Shown: piece by piece, positions 22,390-36,042 of the stretch
Position numbering within the stretch: the first letter of the stretch is position 1
Layout: the number at the start of each line of letters is the position of its first letter
DNA from: Luzula sylvatica
Lineage: Eukaryota; Streptophyta; Magnoliopsida; Poales; Juncaceae
Direction of reading: 5' to 3'
DNA: 64,000 bases
NCBI GenBank assembly: GCA_946800325.1
Contig: OX326959.1
Location: 53,098,784 to 53,162,783 of the forward strand
The notes under the pieces: generated by a model
Seen by the model: only the letters and a program-made list of their open reading frames with translations
What the model was told of the DNA's origin: nothing
The model's database searches: none
Program-made: the position numbers and the translations under genes

Positions 22390-25386
22390 AAGTGTTAGAC
22401 TTCACTTTTTGTATTTTCAAGATATTTTTTCAAAAATTGGAAATTAGTGTGTGTTACTCTTCTATTACGGAGGCTTTTCAAGACAACATAAAAATTTAGT
22501 ATTTTGGTCGTGTTACACTTGAATTAATACATTTTGAAGAAAATATGATAATTGTGTTTTTTATAAGGTGTTCGACTTCACTTTTTGCATTTTGAAGAAA
22601 TTTTTTTTAAATTTTTAAATTTGTGTGTGTTAGTCTTCTATTTGAGAGTATTTTCAGAAAAACATAGAAATTGAGAATTTTGCTCGTGTTAGACTTCAAT
22701 TCTAACATTTTTAAGAAAATATGATAATTGACTTTTTTTTAAGGTGTTAGACTTCACTTTTTGTATTTTCAAGAAATTTGTTTAAAACTTTAAAATTTGT
22801 GTGTGTCAGTCTTCTATTACAGAGTATTTTCAGAAAAAACATAAAAATTGAGAACTTTGCTTGTGTTACACTTCAATTCTAATTTTTTTAAGAAAATATG
22901 ATAGTTAACTTTTTTTGAAGGTGTTAGACTTCACATTTTGCATTTTAAAAAAAAAATTAGAAAAATTTGAAATTTGTGTGTGTTAGTCTTCTATTACGGA
23001 GTATTTTCAGAAAAACATAAAAAATGAGTATTTTATTCATGTTAGATTCCAATTTTAACATTTTTATGAAAATATGATAATTGACTTTTTGGGAAGGTGT
23101 TAAATTTCACTTTTTGCATTTTCCAGAATTTTACTTAAAATTTTCAAATTTGTGTGTGTCAGCCTTCTATTACGGAGTATTTTCAAGACAACATAAAAAT
23201 TGTGTATGTTTATCGTGTAACACTTTCATTTAACATTTCTACGAAAATATGATAATTCACTTTTGTTGTAGGTGTTAGACTTAACTTTTTGTATTTTCAA
23301 GAAATTTTTTGAAAAATTGGAAATTGGTGTGTGTTAGTCTTCTATTACGGAGTATTTTCAAGACAACAAAAAAATTGAGTATTTTGCTCGTGTTACAATT
23401 CAATTAATACATTTTGAAGAAAATATGATAATTGAGTTTTGTATAAGGTGTTCGACTTCACTTTTTGCATTTTGAAGAAATTTGTTTAAAATTTCAAAAT
23501 TTGTGTGTGTTAGTCTTCTATTACAGAGTATTTTCAGAAAAACATAAAAATTGAGTATTTTTCTCATGTTACACTTCAATTCTACATTTTTTAAGAAAAT
23601 ATGATAATTGCCTTTTTTTGAAGGTAGACTTCACTTTTTACATTTAAAAAAAAAATTAGAAAAATTAGAAATTTGTGTGTGTTAGTCTTCTATTACGGAG
23701 TATTTTCTGGAAAATATAAAAAATGAGTATTTTATTCGTGTTAGACTCCAATATTAACATTTTTATGAAAATATGATAACTGACTTTTTTCGAAGGTGTT
23801 AGACTTCACTTTTTGCATTTTCAAGAATTTTTCTGAAAATTGACAAATTTGTTTGTGTTAGTCTTCTATTACGGAGTATTTTCAAGACAACATAAAAATT
23901 GAGTATGTTTATCGTGTTACAGTTTCATTTAACATTTCTAAGAAAATATGATAATTGACTTTTGTTGTAGGTGTTAGACTTCACTTTTTGTATTTTCGAG
24001 AAATTTTTTGAAAAATTGGAAATTGGTGTGTGTTACTCTCCTATTACGGAGTATTTTAAAGACAACATAAAAATTGAGTATTTTGTTCGTGTTACACTTC
24101 AATTAATACATTTTGATGAAAATATGGTAATTGATTATTTTATAAGGTGTTCAACTTCACTTTTTGCATTTTGAAGAAAATTTTTTAAAATTTTAAAATT
24201 TGTGTGCGTTAGTCTTCTATTAGAGAGTATTTTCAGAAAAACATGAAAATTGAGTAGTTTGCTCGTGTTAGACTTCAATTCTAAAATTTTTAAGAAAATA
24301 TGATAATTGACTTTTTTTTGAGGTGTTAGACTTCACTTTTTGCATTTTCAAGAAATTTGTTTAAAATTTTAAAATTCGTGTGTGTTAGTCTTCCATTACA
24401 GAGTATTTTCAGAAAAACATAAAATTTGAGTATTTTACTCGTGTTACACTTTAATTCTAAATTTTTTGAGAAAATATGATAATTGACTTTTTTTTGAAGG
24501 TATACTTCACTTTTTGGATTTAAAAAAAAAATTAGAAAAATTAGAATTTTGTGTGTGTTAGTCTTCTATTACGGAGTATTTTCAGGAAAACATAAAAAAT
24601 GAGTATTTTATTCGTGTTAGACTCCAATTTGAACATTTTTAAGAAAATATGATAACTAACTTTTTTCGAAGGTGTTAGACTTGGTGTTAGACTTCACTTT
24701 TTGCATTTTCAAGAATTTTTCTTAAAATTTACAAATTTGTGTGTGTTAGTCTTCTATTACGGGGTATTTTTAAGACAACACACAAATTGAGTATGTTTAT
24801 CGTGTTATAGTTTCATTTAACATTTCGAAGAAAATATGATAATTGACTTTTGTTGTAGGTGTTAGACTTCAATTTTTGTATTTTCAAGAAATTTTTGAAA
24901 AATTGGAAATTGGTGTGTGTTACTCTTCTATTACGGAGTCTTTTCAAGACAACATAAACATTAAGTATTTTGTTCGTGTTACACTTCAATTAACACATTT
25001 TTAAGAAAATATTGTAATTGAGTTGTTTTTATAAGGCGTTCGACTTCATTTATTGCATTTTGAAGAATTTTTTTTAAACTTTTAAACTTTGTGTGTGTTA
25101 GTCTATTATTAGAGAGTATTTTCAGAAAACCATAAAAATTGACTATTTTCCTCGTGTCAGACTTCAATTCTAACATTTTTAAGAAAATATGATAATTGAC
25201 TTTTTTTTAAGGTGTTAGACTTCACTTTTTGTATTTTCAAGAAATTTGTTTAAAATTTTAAAATTTGTGTGTGTTTGTCTTCTATTACAGAGTATTTTCA
25301 GAAAAACATAAAAATTGAGTATTTTGCTCGTGTTACACTTCAATTAATACATTTTGAAGAAAATATGATAATTGAGTTTTTTATAA

Positions 25387-27134
25387 GGTGTTCGACTTCA
25401 CTTTTTGCATTTTGAAGAATTTTTTTTAAAATTTGTGTGTGTTAGTCTTCTATTAGAGAGTATTTTCAGAAAAACATAAAAATTGAGAATTTTGCTCGTG
25501 TTAGACTTCAATTCTAACATTTTTAGGAAAATATGATAATTGACTTTTTTTTTAAGGTGTTAGACTTCACTTTTTGCATTTTCAAGAAATTTGTTTAAAA
25601 TTTTAAAATTTGTGTGTGTTAGTCTTCCATTATAGAGTATTTTCAGAAGAACATAAAAATTGAGTATTTTGCTCGTGTTACACTTCAATTCTAAATTTTT
25701 TTTGAAAATATGATAATTGACTTTTTTTGAAGGTAGACTTCACTTTTTGCATTTAAATTAAAAATTAGAAAAATTAGAAATTTGTGTGTGTCAGTCTTCT
25801 ATTACGGAGTATTTTCAGGTAAACATAAAAAATGAGTATTTTATTCGTGTTAGACTCCAATTTTAACATTTTTAAGAAAATATGATAACTGACTTTTTTC
25901 GAAGGTGTTGGACTTCACTTTTTGCATTTTCAAGAATTTTTCTAAAAATTTACAAATTTGTGTGTGTTAGTCTTCTATTACAGAGTATTTTCAAGACAAC
26001 ATAAAAATTGAGTATGTTTATCGTGTTACAGTTTCATTTAACATTTCTAAGAAAATATGATAATTGACTTTTGTTGTAGGTGTTAGACTTCACTTTTTGT
26101 ATTTTCAAGAAATTTTTTGAAATATTGGAAATTGGTGTGTGTTACTCTTCTATTACGGAGTGTTTTCAAGACAACATAAAAATTGAGTTTTTTGTTCGTA
26201 TTATAATTCAATTAATACATTTTGAAGAAAATATGGTAATTGTGTTTTTTATAAGGTGTTCGACTTCACTTTTTGCATTTTGAAGAAATTTTTTTAAAAT
26301 TATAAAATTTTTGTGTGTTAGTCTTCTATTAGAGAGTATTTTCAGAAAAACGTAAAATTTAAGAATTTTGCTCGTGTTAGACTTCAATTCTAACATTTTT
26401 AAGAAAATATGATAATTGACTTTTTTTTAAGGTGTCAGACTTCACTTTTTGCATTTTCAAGAAATTTGTTTAAAATTTTAAAATTTGTGTGTGTTAGTCT
26501 TCTATTACAGAGTATTTTCAGAAAAACATAAAAATTGAGAACTTTGCTTGTGTTACAATTTAATTCTAATTTTTTTAAGAAAATATGATAGTTGACTTTT
26601 TTTGAAGGTGTTAGACATCACATTTTGCATTTTCAAAAAAAAAATTAGAAAATTTTGAAATTTGTGTGTGTTAGTCTTCTATTACGGAGTATTTTCAGGA
26701 AAACATAAAAAATGAGTATTTTATTCGTGTTAGATTCCAATTTTAACATTTTGATGAAAATATGATAATTGACTGTTTTCGAAGGTGTTAGATTTCACTT
26801 TTTGCATTTTCGAGAATTTTACTTAAAATTTTCAAATTTGTGCGTGTCAGTCTTCTATTACGGTGTATTTTCAAGACAACATAAAAATTGTGTATGTTTA
26901 TCGTGTAACACTTTCATTTAACATTTCTATGAAAATATGATAATTGACTTTTGTTGTAGGTGTTAGACTTTACTTTTTGTATTTTCAAGAAATTTTTTGA
27001 AAAATTGTAAATTGGTGTGGGTTAGTCTTCTATTATGGAATATTTTCAAGACAACATAAAAATTGAGTATTTTGCTCATGTTACACTTCAATTAATACAT
27101 TTTAAAGAAAATATGATAATTGAGTTTTTTATAT
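25387..27134 (+). repeat. 10-monomer HOR, copy 1
   Basis: This 1748-bp unit starts at a B monomer in which the A/T core is shortened (GAAGAATTTTTTTTAAAA joined directly to TTTGTGTG). The same shortened B recurs at 27,135, 28,880 and 30,627, so the period is 10 monomers (1748, 1745 and 1747 bp). Within the unit the order B-C-D-E-A-B-C-D-E-A is regular, with starts near 25,387, 25,560, 25,733, 25,905, 26,079, 26,256, 26,431, 26,607, 26,784 and 26,959. Confidence 0.85.
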
Positions 27135-28879
27135 GGTGTTCGACTTCACTTTTTGCATTTTGAAGAATTTTTTTAAAAATTTGTGTGTGTTAGTCTTCTA
27201 TTAGAGAGTATTTTCAGAAAAACATAAAAATTGAGAATTTTGCTCGTGTTAAACTTCAATTCTAACATTTTTAAGAAAATATGATAATTGACTTTTTTTT
27301 AAGGTGTTAGACTTCACTTTTTGCATTTTCAAGAAATTTGTTTAAAATTTTAAAATTTGTGTGTGTTAGTCTTCCTTTACAGAGTATTTTCAGAAGAACA
27401 TAAAAATTTGGTATTTTGCTCGTGTTACACTTCAATTCTAAATTTTTTTTGAAAATATGATAATTGACTTTTTTTGAAGGTAGACTTCACTTTTTGCATT
27501 TAAAAAAAAAAATTAGAAAAATTAGAAATTTGTGTGTGTTAGTCTTCTATTACGGAGTATTTTCAGGAAAACATAAAAAATGAGTATTTTATTCGTGTTA
27601 GACTCCAATTTTAACATTTTTAAGAAAATATGATAACTGACTTTTTTCGAAGGTGTTAGACTTCACTTTTTGCATTTTCAAGAATTTTTCTGAAAATTTA
27701 CAAATTTGTGTGTGTAAGTCTTCTATTACGGAGTATTTTCAAGACAACATACAAATTGAGTATATTTATCGTGTTACAGTTTCATTTAACATTTCTAAGA
27801 AAATATGATAATTGACTTTTGTTGTAGGTGTTAGACTTCACTTTTTGTATTTTCAAGACATTTTTTGAAAAATTGAAAATTGGTGTGTGTTACTCTTCTA
27901 TTACGGAGTATTTTCAAGAGAACATAAAAATTGAGTATTTTGTTCGTGTTACACTTCAATTAACACATTTTAAGAAAATATGGTAATTGAGTTGTTTTTA
28001 TAAGGTGTTCGACTTTATTTATTGCATTTTGAAGAAATTTTTTTAAACTTTTAAAATTTGTGTGTGTTAGTCTATTATTAGAGAGTATTTTCAGAAAAAC
28101 ATAAAAATTGAGTATTTTGCTCGTGTCAGACTTCAATTCTAACATTTTTAAGAAATATGATAATTGACTTCTTTTTAAGGTGTTAGACTTCACTTTTTGC
28201 ATTTTCAAGAAATTTGTTTAAAATTTTAAAATTTGTGTGTGTTAGTCTTCTATTACAGAGTATTTTCAGAAAAACATAAAAATTGAGTATTTTGCTCGTG
28301 TCACACTTCAATTCAAAAAATTTTAAGAAAATATGATAATTGACTTTTTTTTAAGGTGTTAGACTTCACTTTTTGGATTTGCATAAAAAAATTAGAAAAA
28401 TTTGAAATTTGTGTGTGTTAGTCTTATATTACGGAGTATTTTCAGGAAATCATAAAAAATGAGTATTTTATTCTTGTTAGATTCCAATTTTAACATTTTT
28501 AAGAAAATATGATATTTGACTTTTTTTCGAAGGTGTTAGATTTCACTTTTTGCATTTTCGAGAATTTTACTTAAAATTTTCAAATTTGTGTGAGTCAGTC
28601 TTCTATTACGAAGTATTTTCAAGACAACATAATAATTGTGTATGTTTATCGTGTAACACTTTCATTTAACATTTCTACGAAAATATGATAATTGACTTTT
28701 GTTGTAGGTGTTAGACTTCACTTTTTGTATTTTCAAGAAATTTTTTGAAAAATTGGAAATTGGTGTGGGTTAGTCTTCTATTACGGAGTATTTTCAAGAC
28801 AACATAAAAATTGAGTATTTTGCTCGTGTTACACTTCAATTAATACATTTTGAAAATATGATAATTGAGTTTTTTATAA
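27135..28879 (+). repeat. 10-monomer HOR, copy 2
   Basis: This 1745-bp unit begins with the shortened B. Its second pentamer carries the TTGTTTTTATAAGG A/B joint and the GTCTATTATTAGAGAG mark. Those are also seen at 25.1 kb, throughout HOR-3 and at 50.8 kb. They are absent from copies 1 and 3, so the true repeat here may be 20 monomers (3493 bp from 25,387 to 28,880). Confidence 0.83.
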
Positions 28880-30626
28880 GGTGTTCGACTTCACTTTTTG
28901 CATTTTGAAGAATTTTTTTTAAAATTTGTGTGTGTTAGTCTTTTATTAGAGAGTATTTTCAGAAAAACATAGAAATTGAGAATTTTGCTCGTGTTAGACT
29001 TCAATTCTAACATTTATAGGAAAATATGATAATTGACTTATTTTTAAGGTGTTAGACTTCACTTTTTGCATTTTCAAGAAATTTGTTTAAAATTTTAAAA
29101 TTTGTGTGTGTTAGTCTTCCATTACAGAGTATTTTCAGAAGAACATAAAAATTGAGTATTTTGCTCGTGTTACACTTCAATTCTAAATTTTTTTTTAAAA
29201 TATGATAATTGACTTTTTTTGAAGGTAGACTTCACTTTTTGCATTTAAAAAAAAAATTAGAAAAATTAGAAATTTGTGTGTGTTAGTCTTCTATTACGGA
29301 GTATTTTCAGGTAAACATAAAAAATGAGTATTTTATTCGTGTTAGACTCCAATTTTAACATTTTTAAGAAAATATGATAACTAACTTTTTTCGAAGGTGT
29401 TAGACTTCACTTTTTGTATTTTCAAGAATTTTTCTAAAAAATTACAAATTTGTGTGTGTTAGTTTTCTATTACGGAGTATTTTCAAGACAACATAAAAAT
29501 TGAGTATGTTTATCGTGTTACAGTTTCATTTAACATTTCTAAGAAAATATGATAATTGACTTTTCTTGTAGGTGTTAGACTTCTCTTTTTGTATTTTCAA
29601 GAAATTTTTTGAAAAATTGGAAATTGGTTTGTGTTACTCTTCTATTACGGAGTCTTTTCAAGACAACATAAAAATTGAGTATTTTGTTCGTATTACAGTT
29701 CAATTAATACATTTTGAAGAAAATATGGTAATTGTGTTTTTTATAAGGTGTTCGACTTCACTTTTTGCATTTTGAAGAAATTTTTTTAAAATTATAAAAT
29801 TTGTGTGTGATAGTCTTCTATTAGAGAGTATTTTCAGAAAAACATAAAAATTGAGAATTTTGCTCGTGTTAGACTTCAATTCTAACATTTTTAAGAAAAT
29901 ATGATAATTGAGTTTTTTTTAAGGTGTTAGACTTCACTTTTTGCAATTTCAAGAAATTTGTTTAAATTTTTAAAATTTGTGTGTGTTAGTCTTCTATTAC
30001 AGAGTATTTTCAGAAAAACATAAAAATTGAGAACTTTGCTCGTGTTACAATTCAATTCTAATTTTTTTAAGAAAATATGATAGTTGACTTTTTTTTGAAG
30101 GTGTTAGACTTCACATTTTGCATTTTCAAAAAAAAATTAGAAAAATTTGAAATTTGTGTGTGTTAGTATTCTATTACGGAGTATTTTCAGGAAAACATAA
30201 AAAATGAGTATTTTATTCGTGTTAGATTCCAATTTGAACATTTTTAAGAAAATATGATAATTGACTGTTTTCGAAGGTGTTAGACTTCACTTTTTGCATT
30301 TTCGAGAATTTTACTTAAAATTTTCAAATTTGTGCTTGTCAGTCTTCTATTACGGAGTATTTTCAAGACAACATAAAAATTGTGTATGTTTATCGTGTAA
30401 CACTTTCATTTAACATTTCTACGAAAATATGATAATTGACTTTTGTTGTAGGTGTTAGACTTCACTTTTTGTATTTTCAAGAATTTTTTTGAAAAATTGG
30501 AAATTGGTGTGGGTTAGTCTTCTATTACGGAGTATTTTGAAGACAACATAAAAATTGAGTATTTTGCTCGTGTTACTCTTCAATTAATACATTTTGAAGA
30601 AAATATGATAATTGAGTTTTTTATAA
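28880..30626 (+). repeat. 10-monomer HOR, copy 3
   Basis: This 1747-bp unit begins with the shortened B. It is closer to copy 1 than to its neighbour copy 2, for instance in TTTAAAATTATAAAATTT and AATATGGTAATTGTGTTTTT at the second A/B pair. It is followed by a fourth shortened B at 30,627 that leads directly into an E monomer. Confidence 0.83.
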
Positions 30627-30793
30627 GGTGTTCGACTTCACATTTTGCATTTTGAAGAATATTTTTTAAAATTGTGTGTGTTAGTCTACTATTAGAGAGT
30701 ATTTTCAGAAAAACATAAAAATTGAGAATTTTGCTCGTGTTAGACTTCAATTCTAACATTTTTAGGAAAATATGATAACTGACTTTTTTCGAA
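30627..30793 (+). repeat. B/E hybrid monomer at the edge of HOR-3
   Basis: This monomer begins as the shortened B of the 10-monomer repeat and keeps B sequence through CAATTCTAACATTTTTAGGA. It ends with the D signature GATAACTGACTTTTTTCGAA and is followed by an E monomer. C and most of D are missing, and the change of register falls in the shared AAAATATGATAA box. It marks the joint between the 10-monomer and 15-monomer arrays. Confidence 0.85.
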
Positions 30794-33418
30794 GGTGTTA
30801 GACTTCACTTTTTGCATTTTCAAGAATTTATCTGAAAATTTACAAATTTGTATGTGTAAGTCTTCTATTACGGAGTATTTTCAAGACAACATAGAAATTG
30901 AGTATGTTTATCGTGTTACAGTTTCATTTAACATTTCTAAGAAAATATGATAATTGACTTTTGTTGTAGGTGTTAGACTTCACTTTTTGTATTTTCAAGA
31001 AATTTTTTGAAAAATTGAAAATTGGTGTGTGTTACTCTTCTATTACGGAGTATTTTCAAGACAACATAAAAATTGAGTATTTTGTTCGTGTTACACTTCA
31101 ATTAACAAATTTTGAAGAAAATATGGTAATTGAGTTGTTTTTATAAGGTGTTCGACTTCACTTTTTGCATTTTGAAGAAATTGTTTTAAACTTTTAAAAT
31201 TTGTGTGTGTTAGTCTATTATTAGAGAGTATTTTCAGAAAAACATAAAAATTGAGTATTTTGCTCGTGTCAGACATCAATTCTAACCTTTTTAAGAAAAT
31301 ATGATAATTGACTTTTTTTTAAGGTGTTAGACTTCACTTTTTGCATTTTCAAGAAATTTGTTTAAAATTTTAAAATTTGTGTGTGTTAGTCTTCTATTAC
31401 AGAGTATTTTCATAAAAACATAAAAATTGAGTATTTTGCTCGTGTTACACTTCAATTCAAAAAAATTGAAGAAAATATGATAATTGACTTTTTTTTATGG
31501 TGTTAGACTTCAGTTTTTGCATTTTCAAAAAAAAATTAGAAAAATTTGAAATTTGTGTGTGTTAGTCTTCTATTACGGAGTATTTTCAGGAAAACATTGT
31601 ATTTTATTCGTGTTAGACTGCAATTTTAATATTTTTAAGAAAATATGATAATTGACTTTTCTCGAAGGTGTTAGACTTCACCTTTTGCATTTTCAATAAT
31701 TTTTCATAAAATTTTCAAATTTGTGTGTGTTTGTCTTCTATTACGGTGTATTTTCAAGACCAAATAAAAATTGAGTATGTTTATCGTGTTACACTTTCAT
31801 TTAACATTTCTAAGAAAATATGATAATTGACTTTTGTTTTAGGTGTTAGACTTCACTTTTTGTATTTTCAAGAAATTTTTTGAAAAATTGGAAATTGGTG
31901 TGTGTTACTCTTCTATTACGGAGTATTTTCAAGACAACATAAAAATTGAGTATTTGGTTCGTCTTACACTTCAATTAATACATTTTGCAGAAAATATGGT
32001 AATTGAGTTTTTTATAAGGTGTTCGACTTCACTTTTTTCATTTTGAAGAAATTTTTTTAAAATTTTAAAATTTCTGTGTGTTAGTCTTCTATATGAGAGT
32101 ATTTTCAGAAAAACATAAAAATTTAATATTTTGCACGTGTTAGACTTCAATTGTAACATTTTTAAGAAAATATGATAATTGACTTTTTTTTAAGGTGTTT
32201 GACTTCACTTTTTGCATTTTCGAGAAATTTGTTTAAAATTTTAAAATTTGTGTGTGTTAGTCTTCTATTACAGAGTATTTTCAGTAAAACATAAAAATTG
32301 TTTATTTTTCTCATGTTACACTTCAATTCTAAATTTTTTAAGAAAATATGATAATTGACTTTTTTTTGAAGGTAGACTTCACTTTTTGCATTTAAAAAAA
32401 AAAATTAGAAAAATTAGAAATTTGTGTGTGTTACTCTTCTATTACGGAGTATTTTCTGTAAAATATAAAAAATGAGTATTTTATTCGTGTTAGACTCCAA
32501 TTTTAACATTTTCAAGAAAATATGATAACTGACTTTTTTCGAAGGTGTTAGACTTCACTTTTTGCATTTTGAAGAATTTTTCTGAAAATTTACAAATTTG
32601 TGTGTGTTAGTCTTCTATTACGGAGTATTTTCAAGACAACATAAAAATTGAGTATGTTTATCGTGTTACAGTTTCATTTAACATTTCTAAGAAAATATGA
32701 TAATTGACTTTTGTTGTAGGTGTTAGACTTCACTTTTTGTATTTTCGAGAAATATTTTGAAAAATTGGAAATTGGTGTGTGTTACTCTCCTATTACGGAG
32801 TATTTTCAAGCCAACATAAAAATTGAGTATTTTGTTCGTGTTACACTTCAATTAATACATTTTGATGAAAATATGGTAATTGAGTTTTTTATAAGGTGTT
32901 CGACTTCACTTTTTGCATTTTGAAGAAATTTTTTTAAAATTTTAAAATTTGTGTGTGTTAGTCTTCTATTTGAGAGTATTTTTAGAAAAACATAAAAATT
33001 GAGTATTTTGCTCGTGTTAGACTTAAATTCTTACATTTTTAAGAAAATATGATAATTGACTTTTTTTTTAGGTGTTATACTTCACTTTTTGCATTTTCAA
33101 GAAATTTGTTTAAAATTTTAAAATTCGTGTGTGTTAGTCTTCCATTACAGAGTATTTTCAGAAAAACATAAAAATTGAGTATTTTGCTCGTGTTACACTT
33201 TAATTCTAAATTTTTTAAGAAAATATGATAATTGACTTTTTTTGAAGATAGACTTCACTATTTTCATTTAAAAAAAAAAATTGAAAAATTAGAATTTTGT
33301 GTGTGTTAGTCTTCTATTACGGAGTATTTTCTGGAAAACATAAAAAATGAGTATTTTATTCGTGTTAGACTCGAATTTTAACATTTTTAAGAAAATATGA
33401 TAACTGACTTTTTTCGAA
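30794..33418 (+). repeat. HOR-3 copy a (15 monomers)
   Basis: This 2625-bp unit has monomers at 30,794, 30,969, 31,147, 31,323, 31,499, 31,667, 31,842, 32,018, 32,194, 32,371, 32,544, 32,719, 32,895, 33,071 and 33,247, in the order E-A-B-C-D three times. Marks of the unit are GTCTATTATTAGAGAG in the first B, TTTTCATAAAAACATAAAAA in the first C, and a short first D (168 bp) with ACATTGTATTTTATTCG and GTTAGACTGC. Others are TTGGTTCGTCTTACAC in the second A and AAGATAGACTTCACTATTTT in the last D. The first E and A are the most divergent part compared with the later copies. Confidence 0.93.
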
Positions 33419-36042
33419 GGTGTTAGACTTCACTTTTTGCATTTTCAAGATTTTTCTGAAAATTTACAAATTTGTGTGTGTAAGTCTTCTATTACAGAGT
33501 ATTATCAAGACAACATACAAATTGAGTATGTTTATCGTGTTACAGTTTCATTTAACATTTCAAAGAAAATATGATAATTGACTTTTGTTGTAGGTGTTAG
33601 ACTTCACTTTTTGTATTTTCAAGAAATTTTTTGAACAATTGAAAATTGGTGTGTGTTACTCTTCTATTACGGAGTATTTTCAAGACAACATAAAAATTGA
33701 GTATTTTGTTCGTGTTACACTTCAATTAACAAATTTTGAAGAAAATATGGTAATTGAGTTGTTTTTATAAGGTGTTCGACTTCACTTTTTGCATTTTGAA
33801 GAAATTGTTTTAAACTTTTAAAATTTGTGTGTGTTAGTCTATTATTAGAGAGTATTTTCAGAAAAACATAAAAATTGAGTATTTTGCTCGTGTCAGACTT
33901 CAATTCTAACCTTTTTAAGAAAATATGATAATTGACTTTTTTTTAAGGTGTTAGACTTCACTTTTTGCATTTTCAAGAAATTTGTTTAAAATTTTAAAAT
34001 TTGTGTGTGTTAGTCTTCTATTACAGAGTATTTTCATAAAAACATAAAAATTGAGTATTTTGCTCGTGTTACACTTCAATTCAAAAAAATTGAAGAAAAT
34101 ATGATAATTGACTTTTTTTTATGGTGTTAGACTTCAGTTTTTGCATTTTCAAAAAAAAATTAGAAAAATTTGAAATTTGTGTGTGTTAGTCTTCTATTAC
34201 GGAGTATTTTCAGGAAAACATTGTATTTTATTCGTGTTAGACTGCAATTTTAATATTTTTAAGAAAATATGATAATTGACTTTTCTCGAAGGTGTTAGAC
34301 TTCACCTTTTGCATTTTCAATAATTTTTCATAAAATTTTCAAATTTGTGTGTGTTTGTCTTCTATTACGGTGTATTTTCAAGACCAAATAAAAATTGAGT
34401 ATGTTTATCGTGTTACACTTTCATTTAACATTTCTAAGAAAATATGATAATTGACTTTTGTTTTAGGTGTTAGACTTCACTTTTTGTATTTTCAAGAAAT
34501 TTTTTGAAAAATTGGAAATTGGTGTGTGTTACTCTTCTATTACGGAGTATTTTCAAGACAACATAAAAATTGAGTATTTGGTTCGTCTTACACTTCAATT
34601 AATACATTTTGCAGAAAATATGGTAATTGAGTTTTTTATAAGGTGTTCGACTTCACTTTTTTCATTTTGAAGAAATTTTTTTAAAATTTTAAAATTTCTG
34701 TGTGTTAGTCTTCTATATGAGAGTATTTTCAGAAAAACATAAAAATTTAATATTTTGCACGTGTTAGACTTCAATTGTAACATTTTTAAGAAAATATGAT
34801 AATTGACTTTTTTTTAAGGTGTTTGACTTCACTTTTTGCATTTTCAAGAAATTTGTTTAAAATTTTAAAATTTGTGTGTGTTAGTCTTCTATTACAGAGT
34901 ATTTTCAGTAAAACATAAAAATTGATTATTTTTCTCATGTTACACTTCAATTCTAAATTTTTTAAGAAAATATGATAATTGACTTTTTTTTGAAGGTAGA
35001 CTTCACTTTTTGCATTTAAAAAAAAAAATTAGAAAAATTAGAAATTTGTGTGTGTTACTCTTCTATTACGGAGTATTTTCTGGAAAATATAAAAAATGAG
35101 TATTTTATTCGTGTTAGACTCCAATTTTAACATTTTCAAGAAAATATGATAACTGACTTTTTTCGAAGGTGTTAGACTTCACTTTTTGCATTTTGAAGAA
35201 TTTTTCTGAAAATTTACAAATTTGTGTGTGTTAGTCTTCTATTACGGAGTATTTTCAAGACAACATAAAAATTGAGTATGTTTATCGTGTTACAGTTTCA
35301 TTTAACATTTCTAAGAAAATATGATAATTGACTTTTGTTGTAGGTGTTAGACTTCACTTTTTGTATTTTCGAGAAATATTTTGAAAAATTGGAAATTGGT
35401 GTGTGTTACTCTCCTATTACGGAGTATTTTCAAGCCAACATAAAAATTGAGTATTTTGTTCGTGTTACACTTCAATTAATACATTTTGATGAAAATATGG
35501 TAATTGAGTTTTTTATAAGGTGTTCGACTTCACTTTTTGCATTTTGAAGAAATTTTTTTAAAATTTTAAAATTTGTGTGTGTTAGTCTTCTATTTGAGAG
35601 TATTTTTAGAAAAACATAAAAATTGAGTATTTTGCTCGTGTTAGACTTAAATTCTTACATTTTTAAGAAAATATGATAATTGACTTTTTTTTTAGGTGTT
35701 ATACTTCACTTTTTGCATTTTCAAGAAATTTGTTTAAAATTTTAAAATTCGTGTGTGTTAGTCTTCCATTACAGAGTATTTTCAGAAAAACATAAAAATT
35801 GAGTATTTTGCTCGTGTTACACTTTAATTCTAAATTTTTTAAGAAAATATGATAATTGACTTTTTTTGAAGATAGACTTCACTATTTTCATTTAAAAAAA
35901 AAAATTGAAAAATTAGAATTTTGTGTGTGTTAGTCTTCTATTACGGAGTATTTTCTGGAAAACATAAAAAATGAGTATTTTATTCGTGTTAGACTCGAAT
36001 TTTAACATTTTTAAGAAAATATGATAACTGACTTTTTTCGAA
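33419..36042 (+). repeat. HOR-3 copy b
   Basis: A 2624-bp copy. From about 33.7 kb it matches copy a almost base for base. Its first E has a 1-bp loss (CAAGATTTTTCTG) and TTATCAAGACAACATACAAA, both shared with copies c, d and e. Confidence 0.93.

Larger units (their letters stand above)
10477..25386 (+). repeat. Diverged pentamer region with no dominant HOR
   Basis: A-B-C-D-E order is mostly kept, but pentamers differ from each other more than within HOR-1. I followed the GGTG starts through most of it: the order is regular at 10,477-13,992, 14,691-18,891, 19,067-22,053 and from 22,390 to about 23,446. It is broken by hybrid or repeated monomers near 13,992-14,514, 18,891-19,067, 22,053-22,300, 23,446 and 25,320. 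Two long-range copied blocks are evident: 9.2-12.4 kb with 19.05-22.05 kb, and 16.3-17.9 kb with 23.5-25.1 kb. Nothing other than satellite is present. Confidence 0.88.
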
